Part shown: in pieces, positions 55,792 through 62,623 of the stretch
Numbering within the stretch: the first letter of the stretch is position 1
Layout: each line of letters opens with the position of its first letter
Assembly (NCBI GenBank): GCA_016718525.1
Contig: JADKDD010000001.1
Location: 310,001-374,000, forward strand
From: Rhodocyclaceae bacterium
GTDB lineage: Bacteria > Pseudomonadota > Gammaproteobacteria > Burkholderiales > Rhodocyclaceae
Reading direction: 5' to 3'
Length of the DNA stretch: 64,000 nucleotides
Translations under genes and position numbers: made by a program
Notes under the pieces: model-generated
The model's database searches: none
Told to the model about the DNA's origin: nothing
What the model saw: the letters and a program-made list of their open reading frames with translations, nothing else

Positions 55792-56114
55792 TTAAGCTAG
55801 TCGTACCAGTAGTTTCAAGGCGTAATGTGAAAGACGCCCTCCTGCCAAATAATAATGTGTACCGCGTAAGTATCTATTAACAATACTCGCAAGAAATGCT
55901 CAGCAGAGCAAGTCTTTAGATCTCTTGTGTGCCCAAAGTGTGCCCAAAATAATCAGAAATGATCACAGGCAATCAAGAATACGTGCGCCCAATTTGCGCC
56001 GTTCCCAAAAAAAATTGCACGCTGAATGTGATTATCATGACACTAACGTGCCCCTTTCCGAAATAAACTGAGAACGAATTTGTGACCTGCTTAATCTTCT
56101 AGCGAAACATTCAG
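55792..56114. other. Intergenic region before the two-gene cargo unit
   Basis: About 320 bases, AT-rich, without a convincing gene. It contains two copies of TGTGCCCAAA near 55931 and 55942. It should hold the promoter of the 56115 gene. Confidence 0.35.
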
Positions 56115-56303
56115 ATGAAAAAAATTTTAAACTTCGTTTTTGATGGCACGGACATCGAGTTCCATCACTGTATGGGACACGCTTTCAATGTGGAAATGTG
56201 GTCCGAAACGAATGTATTTGGGGGCGGCGGCGATTTCACTGAGGCGCATGCCAAAAGCGGCGGTGCATCGAGTTCTACACAACACAGTGGGAGTGGCAAA
56301 TGA
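56115..56303 (+). CDS. Island cargo: short WSET-motif protein
   Basis: 62 residues (MKKILNFVFDGTDIEFHHCM...). MWSETNVFGGGGDF near residue 28 closely resembles TWSETHVRGGNG in the next gene, so the two share a domain. This copy lacks the second half of the domain and ends in a Ser/Gly tail. The stop overlaps the next start (ATGA), indicating translational coupling. Confidence 0.55.
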   Translation: MKKILNFVFDGTDIEFHHCMGHAFNVEMWSETNVFGGGGDFTEAHAKSGGASSSTQHSGSGK

Positions 56304-57046
56304 AAACGAGTCACGATTTCGTGCTTCCCAATGGGAGTAAATATTGGCTTCGATGCAAAGATGGGATCGTTATCAGTCGAGACACATGGTCTGAAACGCA
56401 TGTCCGAGGCGGCAATGGCAAGGTAGGCTCGGAGGCAATAGAGCGAAACGAGTTCTGGGTGAAAGGTGCTGATGGTGTCGAAGACGTCTATCGATTGAAC
56501 GTGCCCGTCACGCCGGGTCAGAGAGTTTCTATTTTTTGGGGGGCACTCGAGGGAAAGGAGGAGGGGGTCTTTAGCGCAGTGTTCAACCACAATCAAGAGA
56601 AACTTCACTTTCTTATTCTGACTAATCACGGCTCATTAAATAGCGTTGGATATTACGATGGCGGCCCTTGGCTAGGGATCCTAGCATTCATCGGTGGCGT
56701 ACTCGCGACAATCCCAGTAGGCGCGATAGGTTATGAAATTAAGCGTGTTGCCGGTGCGTGGCTGGCTATCGCTTGCCTCTGGGTACCATTGATTTGGTGG
56801 TATGTTTCTTCTAATAATGATCAGGCAAAGCACGATAAACAAAATTCGATGCTCGAAGCATTGAAAACCAAAATAAATCAAGTCGTGAGTGAGCTAAAGG
56901 AACGCAATCTTGTGGTTGCGAGTTCAGGCGACAAAGAATTTCCGACTTCAGAGGTAGCTGACAAATACTGCAGTGCATGTGGTGCGAAAGCTGCTGAGCA
57001 TGCTAAGTTCTGTGGCGGTTGCGGGCAGCCCTTACTAGGAACATAG
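56300..57046 (+). CDS. Island cargo: membrane protein with WSET domain and C-terminal zinc ribbon
   Basis: 248 residues. Domain order: N-terminal beta-rich domain with TWSETHVRGGNG and EFWVKGADGVEDVYRLNVPV (about residues 10-95), a linker, two membrane helices (WLGILAFIGGVLATIPVGAI and WLAIACLWVPLIWWYV), a short coiled region (LEALKTKINQVVSELKERN), and a C-terminal zinc ribbon CSACGAKAAEHAKFCGGCG. It lies in the accessory half of the island, where satellites often carry defence or fitness genes. No established function is known to me. Confidence 0.65.
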   Translation: MKTSHDFVLPNGSKYWLRCKDGIVISRDTWSETHVRGGNGKVGSEAIERNEFWVKGADGVEDVYRLNVPVTPGQRVSIFWGALEGKEEGVFSAVFNHNQEKLHFLILTNHGSLNSVGYYDGGPWLGILAFIGGVLATIPVGAIGYEIKRVAGAWLAIACLWVPLIWWYVSSNNDQAKHDKQNSMLEALKTKINQVVSELKERNLVVASSGDKEFPTSEVADKYCSACGAKAAEHAKFCGGCGQPLLGT

Positions 57047-57075
57047 CGGCTTGTATAAATTTTCGTAATTCAACT

Positions 57076-57249
57076 GTGGAAGTTTGGCTAGTTGGTTACC
57101 TGTCTGGAGTAGCCTTGGAATTAAACAAGGACATTCTTAAGGGAACTGACAACGCGTCGATCTTTTTGTGGGTCGACAACTTCTGCCAATCGAATCCGTT
57201 GGAAGGCATAGACGACGCAGGCTATCAACTGTTTGTTGAATTAATGTAA
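57076..57249 (+). pseudogene. Probable gene fragment
   Basis: From GTG 57076, 57 residues: VEVWLVGYLSGVALELNKDI ... WVDNFCQSNPLEGIDDAGYQ. It looks like the C-terminal part of a small secreted protein family with a GYLSG motif and a conserved WxDNxCxxNPL. There is no signal peptide and the upstream frame is not coding-like, so it is probably a remnant. Confidence 0.4.
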
Positions 57250-57400
57250 TAGGAGAAGCTGTAATTTTTCGCCGCTTGGTTTCGGACGTTCGATGCTATT
57301 TGCGCCAAGCATTAGGAAGAACTACACGGGGTTCAATCACCAAGAAAGTATGAGCTGGAGGAAGTTTGAGTCGGGTACTAGATAAAGACGAGGGGGAGTA

Positions 57401-57715
57401 ATGAGCGACGAGGCCTCAGCGAATATGCAGACATCGCAGCAAGAATCACAGCAGGATAAAAAGTCATCAGAACTCGGCAATGAGGAAGCGCGAGTGAGAT
57501 TTGACAACTGGGCTGCAAAGATGAAATTGGAACATAAAAAAAAGAACAGGCAACACTACAGGAGGCGCTCCTGCATCACGAAGCAGTGCGTCGCTCATGT
57601 AAATAGAGAAGCCTCTTTTTGTTTACGCCGACCTGCGATCGTCCAAAGTCAAAACCGACTAACCCCGTTAGGAATCAGTCGGCGGTATCTCCGATGGTTA
57701 TTGACCCGTTATTAA
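57401..57715 (+). CDS. Lysine-rich hypothetical protein with an A-AAA-AAG slippery site
   Basis: Starts ATG 57401 after GGGGGAG. In frame zero it encodes 104 residues, but the part after residue 45 looks non-coding (QHYRRRSCITKQC...). At 57536-57544 there is a run of eight A ending in G that gives A AAA AAG in the correct frame. A shift of -1 there yields KEQATLQEALLHHEAVRRSC, K and a stop at 57604, which looks much more like a natural helical C-terminus. A hairpin CAGGAG-GCG-CTCCTG follows at 57559-57573. Either a programmed -1 frameshift or a simple poly-A sequence error explains this. Confidence 0.5.
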   Translation: MSDEASANMQTSQQESQQDKKSSELGNEEARVRFDNWAAKMKLEHKKKNRQHYRRRSCITKQCVAHVNREASFCLRRPAIVQSQNRLTPLGISRRYLRWLLTRY

Positions 57716-57722
57716 AACCAAA

Positions 57723-58067
57723 TCACTCAGGCGGATCAGGTATCACCGGCAAGTCGGGTAACGCTTCCGCCGCTAATGCATCCGGCTTCAACTTCATCAA
57801 TTCCGCGTGAGTGACTAACGGACAGATATAGCACTCCACCGGCTTACGGTCAGCGTAGTGAATCAGCCAGCCGTGTGAAGTCTTTGCCAGCGTATCGCCA
57901 GCACCAACTCGCAGCGCCGCAATGATTGCCGCCTTGTGCTCACGAATGACCGGCATCCATCGGGCAATCTTTGGCGGATCGCCGCCCGCCTTGATTGCTC
58001 CGCTTGCCGACACAGACAAAGAAATGCCGTCCGCTGTAGCGCTTTGGATGATCGCCGCCGGGGTCAT
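57723..58067 (-). CDS. Island small protein with docking-domain-like N-terminus
   Basis: 114 residues. The N-terminal helical part (MTPAAIIQSATADGISLSVS; ARWMPVIREHKAAIIAALRV) resembles the TubC-type docking domain found in many island proteins beside replication genes. VGAGDTLAKTSHGWLIHYAD follows, encoded in part by a dispersed motif copy. It overlaps the start of the next gene by four bases and is translationally coupled to the replication protein. Function unknown. Confidence 0.65.
   Translation of the reverse strand: MTPAAIIQSATADGISLSVSASGAIKAGGDPPKIARWMPVIREHKAAIIAALRVGAGDTLAKTSHGWLIHYADRKPVECYICPLVTHAELMKLKPDALAAEALPDLPVIPDPPE
57887..57910 (-). repeat. Dispersed AGTTGGTGCTG motif, copy I
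   Basis: Minus strand GAGTTGGTGCTG, then GCGATACGCTGG. It encodes RVGAGDTL within the 57723 gene of the island. Confidence 0.5.
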
Positions 58068-60163
58068 ATCACAACCTCGACATAGCCTGTTTTCTCCCGA
58101 AGGTGCTCAAATTCTCCGAAGGTGCTCAGCTTATTTTGTTGAGCATCTTCGACTTTTGTTGAGCATCTTCGGGGAAGTGACCATTTCCAACCACCATTCA
58201 TCCCGTCCTTGTGTGCATCAATTCCTAGTGCTTTTTGCGCTCTCCTGATTGTTGCCCAAGAGTAACCAGCGCCATCTGCATCAGCCTTGATAGTCTTGAC
58301 CGGGAGCGGCCCATCCGCAAGCAAGCCAGTGAGAAAGTTCTTGCCATCGGCCAGCGTTCCGCCTTCTCCATCGTCAGAAGTTGAATCAGCCGTTGCGAGC
58401 AATTCACGTGCTCCACCTTCCAGCGCGTTACCCCAAAGCACGTAGGAACTGAATACGCCGGGGTAGACCTTCAACTCTGATTGCTGCAAGTCGTATTCAA
58501 AGCCGCCATCATCCGGCCCAATGTTGGACTTGGCTCGCAGAAATATCCGCACCGTGCGCCCATCGTCGCCATCCTCTTGCTGCTTGGCGGCGACCAACAC
58601 CACCCGCGCAAGCGCACCGAAGGCGAGACTGCCGGTTAGCCGTTCAACAGGATCGCGCCCGCCGGTACCCTTAGAAAAGTGCGTGATACCCAAAAGAGCG
58701 CAGCGCATCGCCTCGGCTAAATCTACCAACGGTTGAAGGCAACGGCGAACCTCGCCATTCTTGTGTGTATCGCCGCTAACCGCTGAAACAATCGGGTCGA
58801 CAATCAGCAATCGAACATCGCCAATTTGTTCCAGCTTGCGCTGCAATGGCTCCATGTCCTTCGCCGGGTCAAATGATCGCCGCCCGCTGCCGTCAAAGTG
58901 ATCTGCAATGAAATAGATACGCGTCATTTCAGCACCAGACAACCTAAGACGCGGAACCAAGGTATCAGCCGGGCTATCTTCGCCGCTCCAGATCACCACG
59001 TTACCCACTGGCGAACGAGTGCCATCAGGCCAGCGCCCGCCCATCGTGACCGTTGCGGCAAGTGCCATGCTGATTGTTGTCTTGCCCGTACCGGGTGCGC
59101 CGGCTAACACGTGCATCTTCCCCGCAGCAAGCCAGCCATGCCACAGCCAATCAACAGCTTCCGGCGTTATGTCGCTGCCACGAACAAGCTCAACGGTGCG
59201 AGCATATCCGCCCATTGGCGGGCTTTTAGGCTCCGGCAGGCATTCGGGTACTGTTGGCGCTTGCCCGTTCTCTATCGCCCGTTTAACGGCCTCCAATCCG
59301 CATAGCGAAGCCATATCGTTAAAGTCCGTTGCCTTGTCCGGTCTATCGCTACCAAAGACAGGAACCGCCAGCAATCCGCCAACGGCTAACGCCGCCGCTG
59401 TTGCTTTGGTTAGGCCAGGATTGTTAGCAGACTTCCAATCATCATCTGCACAGATCGTAATCGGCAAGTCGGTAAATTTCGCCCGCATTGCTTTTGCCAC
59501 CGGCTCAAGGTTTCCCGCATCAAACGCCACCGCTACCGGCAAGCCCGTAGCTTCGTGAATGCTAGCGCCGGTAGCGAATCCTTCAACGACACAAAGCGCC
59601 GCCGCGTTTGTTGGATTGCCGAGACTGCAATAACAACCCTTCACCCGCCCGCCGCTTAGGAACTTCTTGCCACCGTCGGCATTGATGAATTGCAGCGATT
59701 GAATCTCGCCATCAGATTGCATTGGGATAACAAGCGCGTCCTTGTAGATTTTCGCCCCGTTTGGCTTGATGCTCTTGCGAGTCAGATAGGCGTGATTCTC
59801 TGACTTAGGCGCTGCCCTTTTCCAGATCGCCCGCGCCAGTTCCGCCGCCTTGGATTGCTCCGCTTTGCGTTGCTCATCGGCAGCGATACGGGCGACTTCC
59901 GCCGCTTGATGGCGTGTGGCTTTCTGTTCCGGCGTTAGCGTTGAACTGCTAACGGCAAAGAATGCCCGCGTTTCGTCAGACTTCCAGTTGCAGGCAATGC
60001 CGCCTTCACCATCAAGCCATAACTTAACGCGCCCGTCGCCTTTGCCGTGCGGATCGCCTTCAACGTCTAACTTGTGCCAGTCGCCCGCCGCAGGAAGTGC
60101 GTCAGGCGGACTTAGACCTAGATCACGACACGCCGTTACCATCGCGTTGTATAGATCATTCAT
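58064..60163 (-). CDS. Island replication protein: Toprim plus RecA/AAA helicase-type domain
   Basis: About 699 residues from ATG 60163, with GGAGGG seven bases upstream. N-terminal region with WHKLDVEGDPHGKGDGRVKL and a primase/Toprim-like domain (AALCVVEGFATGASIHEATG, ITICADDDWKSANN). The second half is an AAA_25/RepA-like ATPase with Walker A GAPGTGKTT near residue 350 and VVIWSGEDSPADTLVPRLRL. A C-terminal part ends near the stop. This combination is the usual primase-helicase of P4-like satellites and would start island replication. Confidence 0.88.
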   Translation of the reverse strand: MNDLYNAMVTACRDLGLSPPDALPAAGDWHKLDVEGDPHGKGDGRVKLWLDGEGGIACNWKSDETRAFFAVSSSTLTPEQKATRHQAAEVARIAADEQRKAEQSKAAELARAIWKRAAPKSENHAYLTRKSIKPNGAKIYKDALVIPMQSDGEIQSLQFINADGGKKFLSGGRVKGCYCSLGNPTNAAALCVVEGFATGASIHEATGLPVAVAFDAGNLEPVAKAMRAKFTDLPITICADDDWKSANNPGLTKATAAALAVGGLLAVPVFGSDRPDKATDFNDMASLCGLEAVKRAIENGQAPTVPECLPEPKSPPMGGYARTVELVRGSDITPEAVDWLWHGWLAAGKMHVLAGAPGTGKTTISMALAATVTMGGRWPDGTRSPVGNVVIWSGEDSPADTLVPRLRLSGAEMTRIYFIADHFDGSGRRSFDPAKDMEPLQRKLEQIGDVRLLIVDPIVSAVSGDTHKNGEVRRCLQPLVDLAEAMRCALLGITHFSKGTGGRDPVERLTGSLAFGALARVVLVAAKQQEDGDDGRTVRIFLRAKSNIGPDDGGFEYDLQQSELKVYPGVFSSYVLWGNALEGGARELLATADSTSDDGEGGTLADGKNFLTGLLADGPLPVKTIKADADGAGYSWATIRRAQKALGIDAHKDGMNGGWKWSLPRRCSTKVEDAQQNKLSTFGEFEHLREKTGYVEVVI

Positions 60164-60270
60164 CGCATAGCCCTCCACGACGAATCACCAGCAAAGTAGT
60201 GAAAAATAGTGCTTTGCTTTGGCGAAAATTTGCGCTACAGTTCGTTCTCGTGTTGTTTTGTTTGCCGCTT

Positions 60271-60292
60271 AAGCCCTGTCCCCACAGGGCTT
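60271..60292 (+). terminator. Strong hairpin with T-rich tail (plus strand)
   Basis: AAGCCCTGT and ACAGGGCTT pair around a CCCC loop and are followed by TTTTGCTTTT on the plus strand. It lies between the replication gene and the AlpA-type gene, both of which run on the minus strand, so it would stop antisense transcription rather than the operon itself. Confidence 0.5.
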
Positions 60293-60307
60293 TTGCTTTT
60301 GTGGGGA

Positions 60308-60571
60308 TCATTGATTGCCCCCTTCCGTTGAACGTGCCAGCATCCACTCATTCACGTCCTCCCATCGCCACGCCGTTATTCGTTCAGACAGTTTTACGGG
60401 CTTTGGGAATGTTCCGCTTTTCACATACCGCCAGAAAGTTGCTGGTGAAATGGGAATGAGCTTCGGGATAAGTTGAGACTGTCTAGCGAAACCAGTTTTC
60501 GGCGTTTCGGGTGGTTTGATTGTTGAAACAAAAGCGACGGATGATGCTTGAGAGCTTTTAAGTTTTTTCAC
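60308..60571 (-). CDS. AlpA-family regulator
   Basis: 87 residues from GTG 60571. PKLIPISPATFWRYVKSGTF and PKPVKLSERITAWRWEDVNE form the MerR-like winged helix of AlpA regulators, which control excision or replication genes in islands. It sits between the integrase and the replication operon and probably binds the repeats upstream. Confidence 0.8.
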   Translation of the reverse strand: MKKLKSSQASSVAFVSTIKPPETPKTGFARQSQLIPKLIPISPATFWRYVKSGTFPKPVKLSERITAWRWEDVNEWMLARSTEGGNQ

Positions 60572-60975
60572 AATTACATCCTTTCGTAAGTTACCAGCGA
60601 ATTGTCTTAGACCTACTATTAGTAGTGTTCCAGTGAAGAAAAGTAGCTACTAATAGTGTGTTCATCCGAATTGCATAGATCAACACAACTAGATTTTAGG
60701 CCGTGCAATTGCCAGTACTTATGGATAAGTTGTGGATAACTGTTGTATAAGCCGTGGATAGCGAGAGTATTTTTTTATGATGCAAAAATCTCACTCTTAA
60801 CCGCAATTTCGTCGCTATAGATGCGTAAAACGCAGTGTTAAGAAACAACACCGCTAATGCGCCGAATTGACTAATTGTGATCTTTTTGACGATCACGAAT
60901 AAAAGGCGCAGTTTTTCCGCGCCAGTCCGCAGAGATAACGGGAAGTTGGGGATCAGCCTAAGCGCGGCGAAATCG
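60572..60975. other. AT-rich intergenic region with DnaA-like boxes and palindromes
   Basis: About 400 bases. CTACTATTAGTAG and CTACTAATAG at about 60612-60660 are nearly palindromic and repeated. At 60719-60760 there is TTATGGATAA, then a perfect DnaA-box sequence TGTGGATAA at 60731-60739 and a weaker GTGGATAG. This is a candidate origin or AlpA binding region of the island. Confidence 0.5.
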
Positions 60976-62271
60976 TTATGCTTTATGCGTTCCGGTTACT
61001 TTGCGCGATAAGGGAATCACGTTCGCCGCCGTTTTTAGTTTGCGACTGAAAACACCCCAATCCCGCATCATCAAACGGCGTTTCTCAAATAGATCGCCAC
61101 GCCGATAAGCTGCTTCTACCTTGTCGCCAATCGTGTGTGCCAGTGCCATCTCTGCCACTTCACGCGGATAGTTGGTGCTCTCACTTGCCCAATCTCTGAA
61201 CGTGGAACGGAATCCATGAGGAACCACATCACGACCATTTTTCGGATCAATCCATCGCCGCAGTTTGGTATCGTCGCGGACAGCATTCATGCGCTTAATC
61301 ACCGCCGTTAATGTCATGTCTGACAACATCTCGCCGGAGTTGTTGGGGAATATCAATTCGCTTGTATCAGGCATGGACTTAAGCAATGCGACAGCTTCCT
61401 TATTGAGCGCGACGCGATGCTCTTTTTTTGTCTTCATGCGCTCGGCAGGGATAGTCCAAGTCGCTTCTTTTAGGTCAACCTCCGACCACACCGCCCCGCG
61501 TACATCGCCGGAGCGCGCCGCCGTGAGAATCACAAACTCCAGCGCCCGTGCGCCCATGCCTTCCTGTTGGCGTAGCTGCTCCATGAATGCGCCTAACTGG
61601 TCAAACGGTAGCGCCGGATGATGGTCAATTTTTTGTACTTCTTCTGGTGACGCTAGTAGTACGTCTAAATGCCCCCTCCATCGCGCCGGATTTTCGCCGC
61701 TGCGAAAGCCGCTAACCTTTGCCCAATCCAATACTTTTTCTATCCGTCCGCGTACTCTGGTTGCCGTTTCCATCTTGGTTAGCCATATTGGCTCAAGCAC
61801 TCGCACAATATGCGACTGGTCAAGCTCACTCACAAAAATGCCGCCGATCATCGGTTCCACATACTTGGCTAGCGTGTTGCGCCATTGGTCGCCGTGCTTG
61901 GAGTTTGTCCACTCCACTTCTTTGCTGGCGATATAGGCCTTCGCCGCGTCGGTGAATGTAATTGACGATGCCCTAGTAGCTTGCATAGCGCTCTTGAGCG
62001 CTTTCCTATCGTTAATAGGGTCTATTCCTTGATCGATCTTGGCACGCGCTGCACGCGCTGCCTCCTTTGCGCCCGCTAGGGTGACGCTAGGAAAGCCACC
62101 TAAGCCCATATCTCGACGCTTGCCACCGACCATTACGCGAAGAATCCAAGAGCGTGTGCCGGAGGGTGCTACCAGTAACGCTAATCCTGCGACACCTCCA
62201 ACGGCGTACAGGCCGGGTTCAATCAGTCGATTGACTTCCAGCGCTCCAAGTTCTTTCGCTTTGCGTGCCAT
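60976..62271 (-). CDS. Site-specific tyrosine integrase (P4-type, DUF4102)
   Basis: About 431 residues from ATG 62271. The N-terminal DUF4102 arm-binding domain (ALLVAPSGTRSWILRVMVGG) is followed by a core domain and a catalytic domain with the arginine in FVILTAARSGDVRG, the HxxR box VPHGFRSTFRDWASE, and the histidine and tyrosine in MALAHTIGDKVEAAYRRGDL. It would integrate the island into the 3' end of tRNA-Ser, which lies 148 bases away. It is intact. Confidence 0.95.
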   Translation of the reverse strand: MARKAKELGALEVNRLIEPGLYAVGGVAGLALLVAPSGTRSWILRVMVGGKRRDMGLGGFPSVTLAGAKEAARAARAKIDQGIDPINDRKALKSAMQATRASSITFTDAAKAYIASKEVEWTNSKHGDQWRNTLAKYVEPMIGGIFVSELDQSHIVRVLEPIWLTKMETATRVRGRIEKVLDWAKVSGFRSGENPARWRGHLDVLLASPEEVQKIDHHPALPFDQLGAFMEQLRQQEGMGARALEFVILTAARSGDVRGAVWSEVDLKEATWTIPAERMKTKKEHRVALNKEAVALLKSMPDTSELIFPNNSGEMLSDMTLTAVIKRMNAVRDDTKLRRWIDPKNGRDVVPHGFRSTFRDWASESTNYPREVAEMALAHTIGDKVEAAYRRGDLFEKRRLMMRDWGVFSRKLKTAANVIPLSRKVTGTHKA

Positions 62272-62291
62272 TTTCAAGCCCCCTCATGTAC

Positions 62292-62329
62292 CCCATCAAT
62301 AAAAATGAGAATACACGCGATGGGTTGAT
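62292..62329. promoter_or_regulatory. Possible integrase arm sites
   Basis: CCCATCAAT at 62292-62300 and its inverse ATGGGTTGAT at 62320-62329 match the ACCCATCAATT tandem units at 55099-55122. The occurrence at both ends, inside the att repeats, suggests integrase or excisionase arm binding sites. Confidence 0.4.
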
Positions 62330-62422
62330 ATTGCAAGAGACAAGAGATTTAGCTGTAAGCCCTGTGGATATTGGGCTTGTGCGCCTGTTTTGGTATCGTG
62401 TGATACGGCGTGATATGGGGTT

Positions 62423-62438
62423 GGTGGCGGAGGGGGTG
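62423..62438. repeat. attR: 3' end of tRNA-Ser(CGA)
   Basis: GGTGGCGGAGGGGGTG, identical to 55033-55048. It restores the intact tRNA 3' end. Confidence 0.75.
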
Positions 62439-62514
62439 GGATTCGAACCCACGGTAGGCTTGCACCTACGCCTGATTTCGAGTCAGGTACATTCGACCAC
62501 TCTGCCACCCCTCC
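62425..62514 (-). tRNA. tRNA-Ser(CGA)
   Basis: 90 bases, minus strand. The acceptor GGAGGGG pairs with CCCCTCC, followed by G and an encoded CCA. The anticodon loop CTCGAAA is flanked by CCTGA and TCAGG, so the anticodon is CGA and the codon is UCG. A long variable arm (GCGTAGGTGCAAGCCTAC) and the T loop GGTTCGAAT fit class II serine tRNA. It is the attachment site of the island. Confidence 0.96.
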
Positions 62515-62623
62515 GCGGCGCGAATTATAGCGGGGCATCAGCTTGAGGACACGATAAGATGCACTGTGTTGGCAACTACACCAACTCGGCATTTACGTAC
62601 TCGCGACGACCGTTGAATTGCCT

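Larger units (their letters stand above)
55033..62438. mobile_element. P4-like integrated genomic island in tRNA-Ser(CGA)
   Basis: About 7.4 kb bounded by a 16-base direct repeat. The right end carries a tyrosine integrase next to the tRNA, an AlpA-type regulator, an AAA/Toprim replication protein and a small docking-like protein, all on the minus strand. The left part carries cargo on the plus strand (a two-gene unit, a short lysine-rich ORF with a slippery site, fragments). This is the gene order of P4-like satellites and related small islands. It lacks structural phage genes, so it would need a helper to be packaged. Confidence 0.8.

Noticed and set aside
61170..61190. AGTTGGTGCT near 61170 as a tenth motif copy
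   Set aside because: Only ten bases match, the downstream part differs and it lies in a conserved integrase region; kept out of the count.
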